Shown here one piece after another: positions 4,994-5,004 of a stretch of 5,004 nucleotides of DNA; within the stretch, counting starts at the first letter, position 1; each line of letters opens with the position of its first letter. Source of the DNA: Muribaculaceae bacterium (lineage in GTDB: Bacteria; Bacteroidota; Bacteroidia; Bacteroidales; Muribaculaceae). Made by a program: the position numbers and the translations under genes. The notes below the pieces were generated by a model, which did no database searches, was not told the DNA's origin, and saw nothing but the letters and a program-made list of their open reading frames with translations. Location of the stretch: assembly GCA_029062725.1 (NCBI GenBank), contig JAIDPP010000020.1:1-5004 (forward strand), written 5' to 3'.

Positions 4994-5004
4994 CAAATCT
5001 ATAT

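Overview
The window looks like a chromosomal core-gene region of a Bacteroidales bacterium, perhaps a Muribaculaceae-like gut anaerobe, though the family is a guess. Three things support this. Two promoters match the Bacteroidetes sigma-ABfr form (TTTG, 19-20 bp, TAnnTTTG). The phenylalanine/tyrosine genes run in the order prephenate dehydratase, class I/II aminotransferase, and probably DAHP synthase/chorismate mutase, as is common in this phylum. A lipoprotein carries acidic residues just after its lipid-anchored cysteine, as Bacteroidetes surface lipoproteins do. Genes are fairly GC-rich and the spacers are clearly AT-rich.

Layout, right to left, since nearly everything is on the minus strand: cdd (cytidine deaminase, 4102-4602); a small aromatic-rich lipoprotein (3542-4003); an AT-rich spacer holding the ychF promoter, a leader with a tiny uORF, and several dyads (3308-3541); ychF (translation-associated ATPase, 2204-3307); pheA (1267-2133); an aminotransferase overlapping the end of pheA (72-1295); and the first nine codons of the next gene (1-27). 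The extreme right end faces the other way: a strong plus-strand promoter (4836-4866) drives a 34-codon signal-peptide-like ORF (4889-4993). The stretch 4603-4888 between the divergent cdd and this small ORF holds no gene that I can see. It does hold a bulged hairpin, an AT-rich tandem repeat and a perfect 8-bp inverted repeat.

How the genes fit together: PheA makes phenylpyruvate from prephenate, the aminotransferase probably finishes Phe/Tyr (or transaminates prephenate), and the gene cut by the left edge probably supplies DAHP and chorismate-mutase activity at the start of the same route. YchF and Cdd are housekeeping proteins (translation/stress ATPase and pyrimidine salvage) with no obvious pathway link.

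I found no tRNA, rRNA, CRISPR, insertion sequence, toxin-antitoxin or defence genes, and nothing I would call a new system. The points most worth a second look are the promoter/inverted-repeat/small-ORF unit at the right edge, the ychF leader uORF with its in-frame 9-bp duplication, and the extremely tyrosine-rich lipoprotein.
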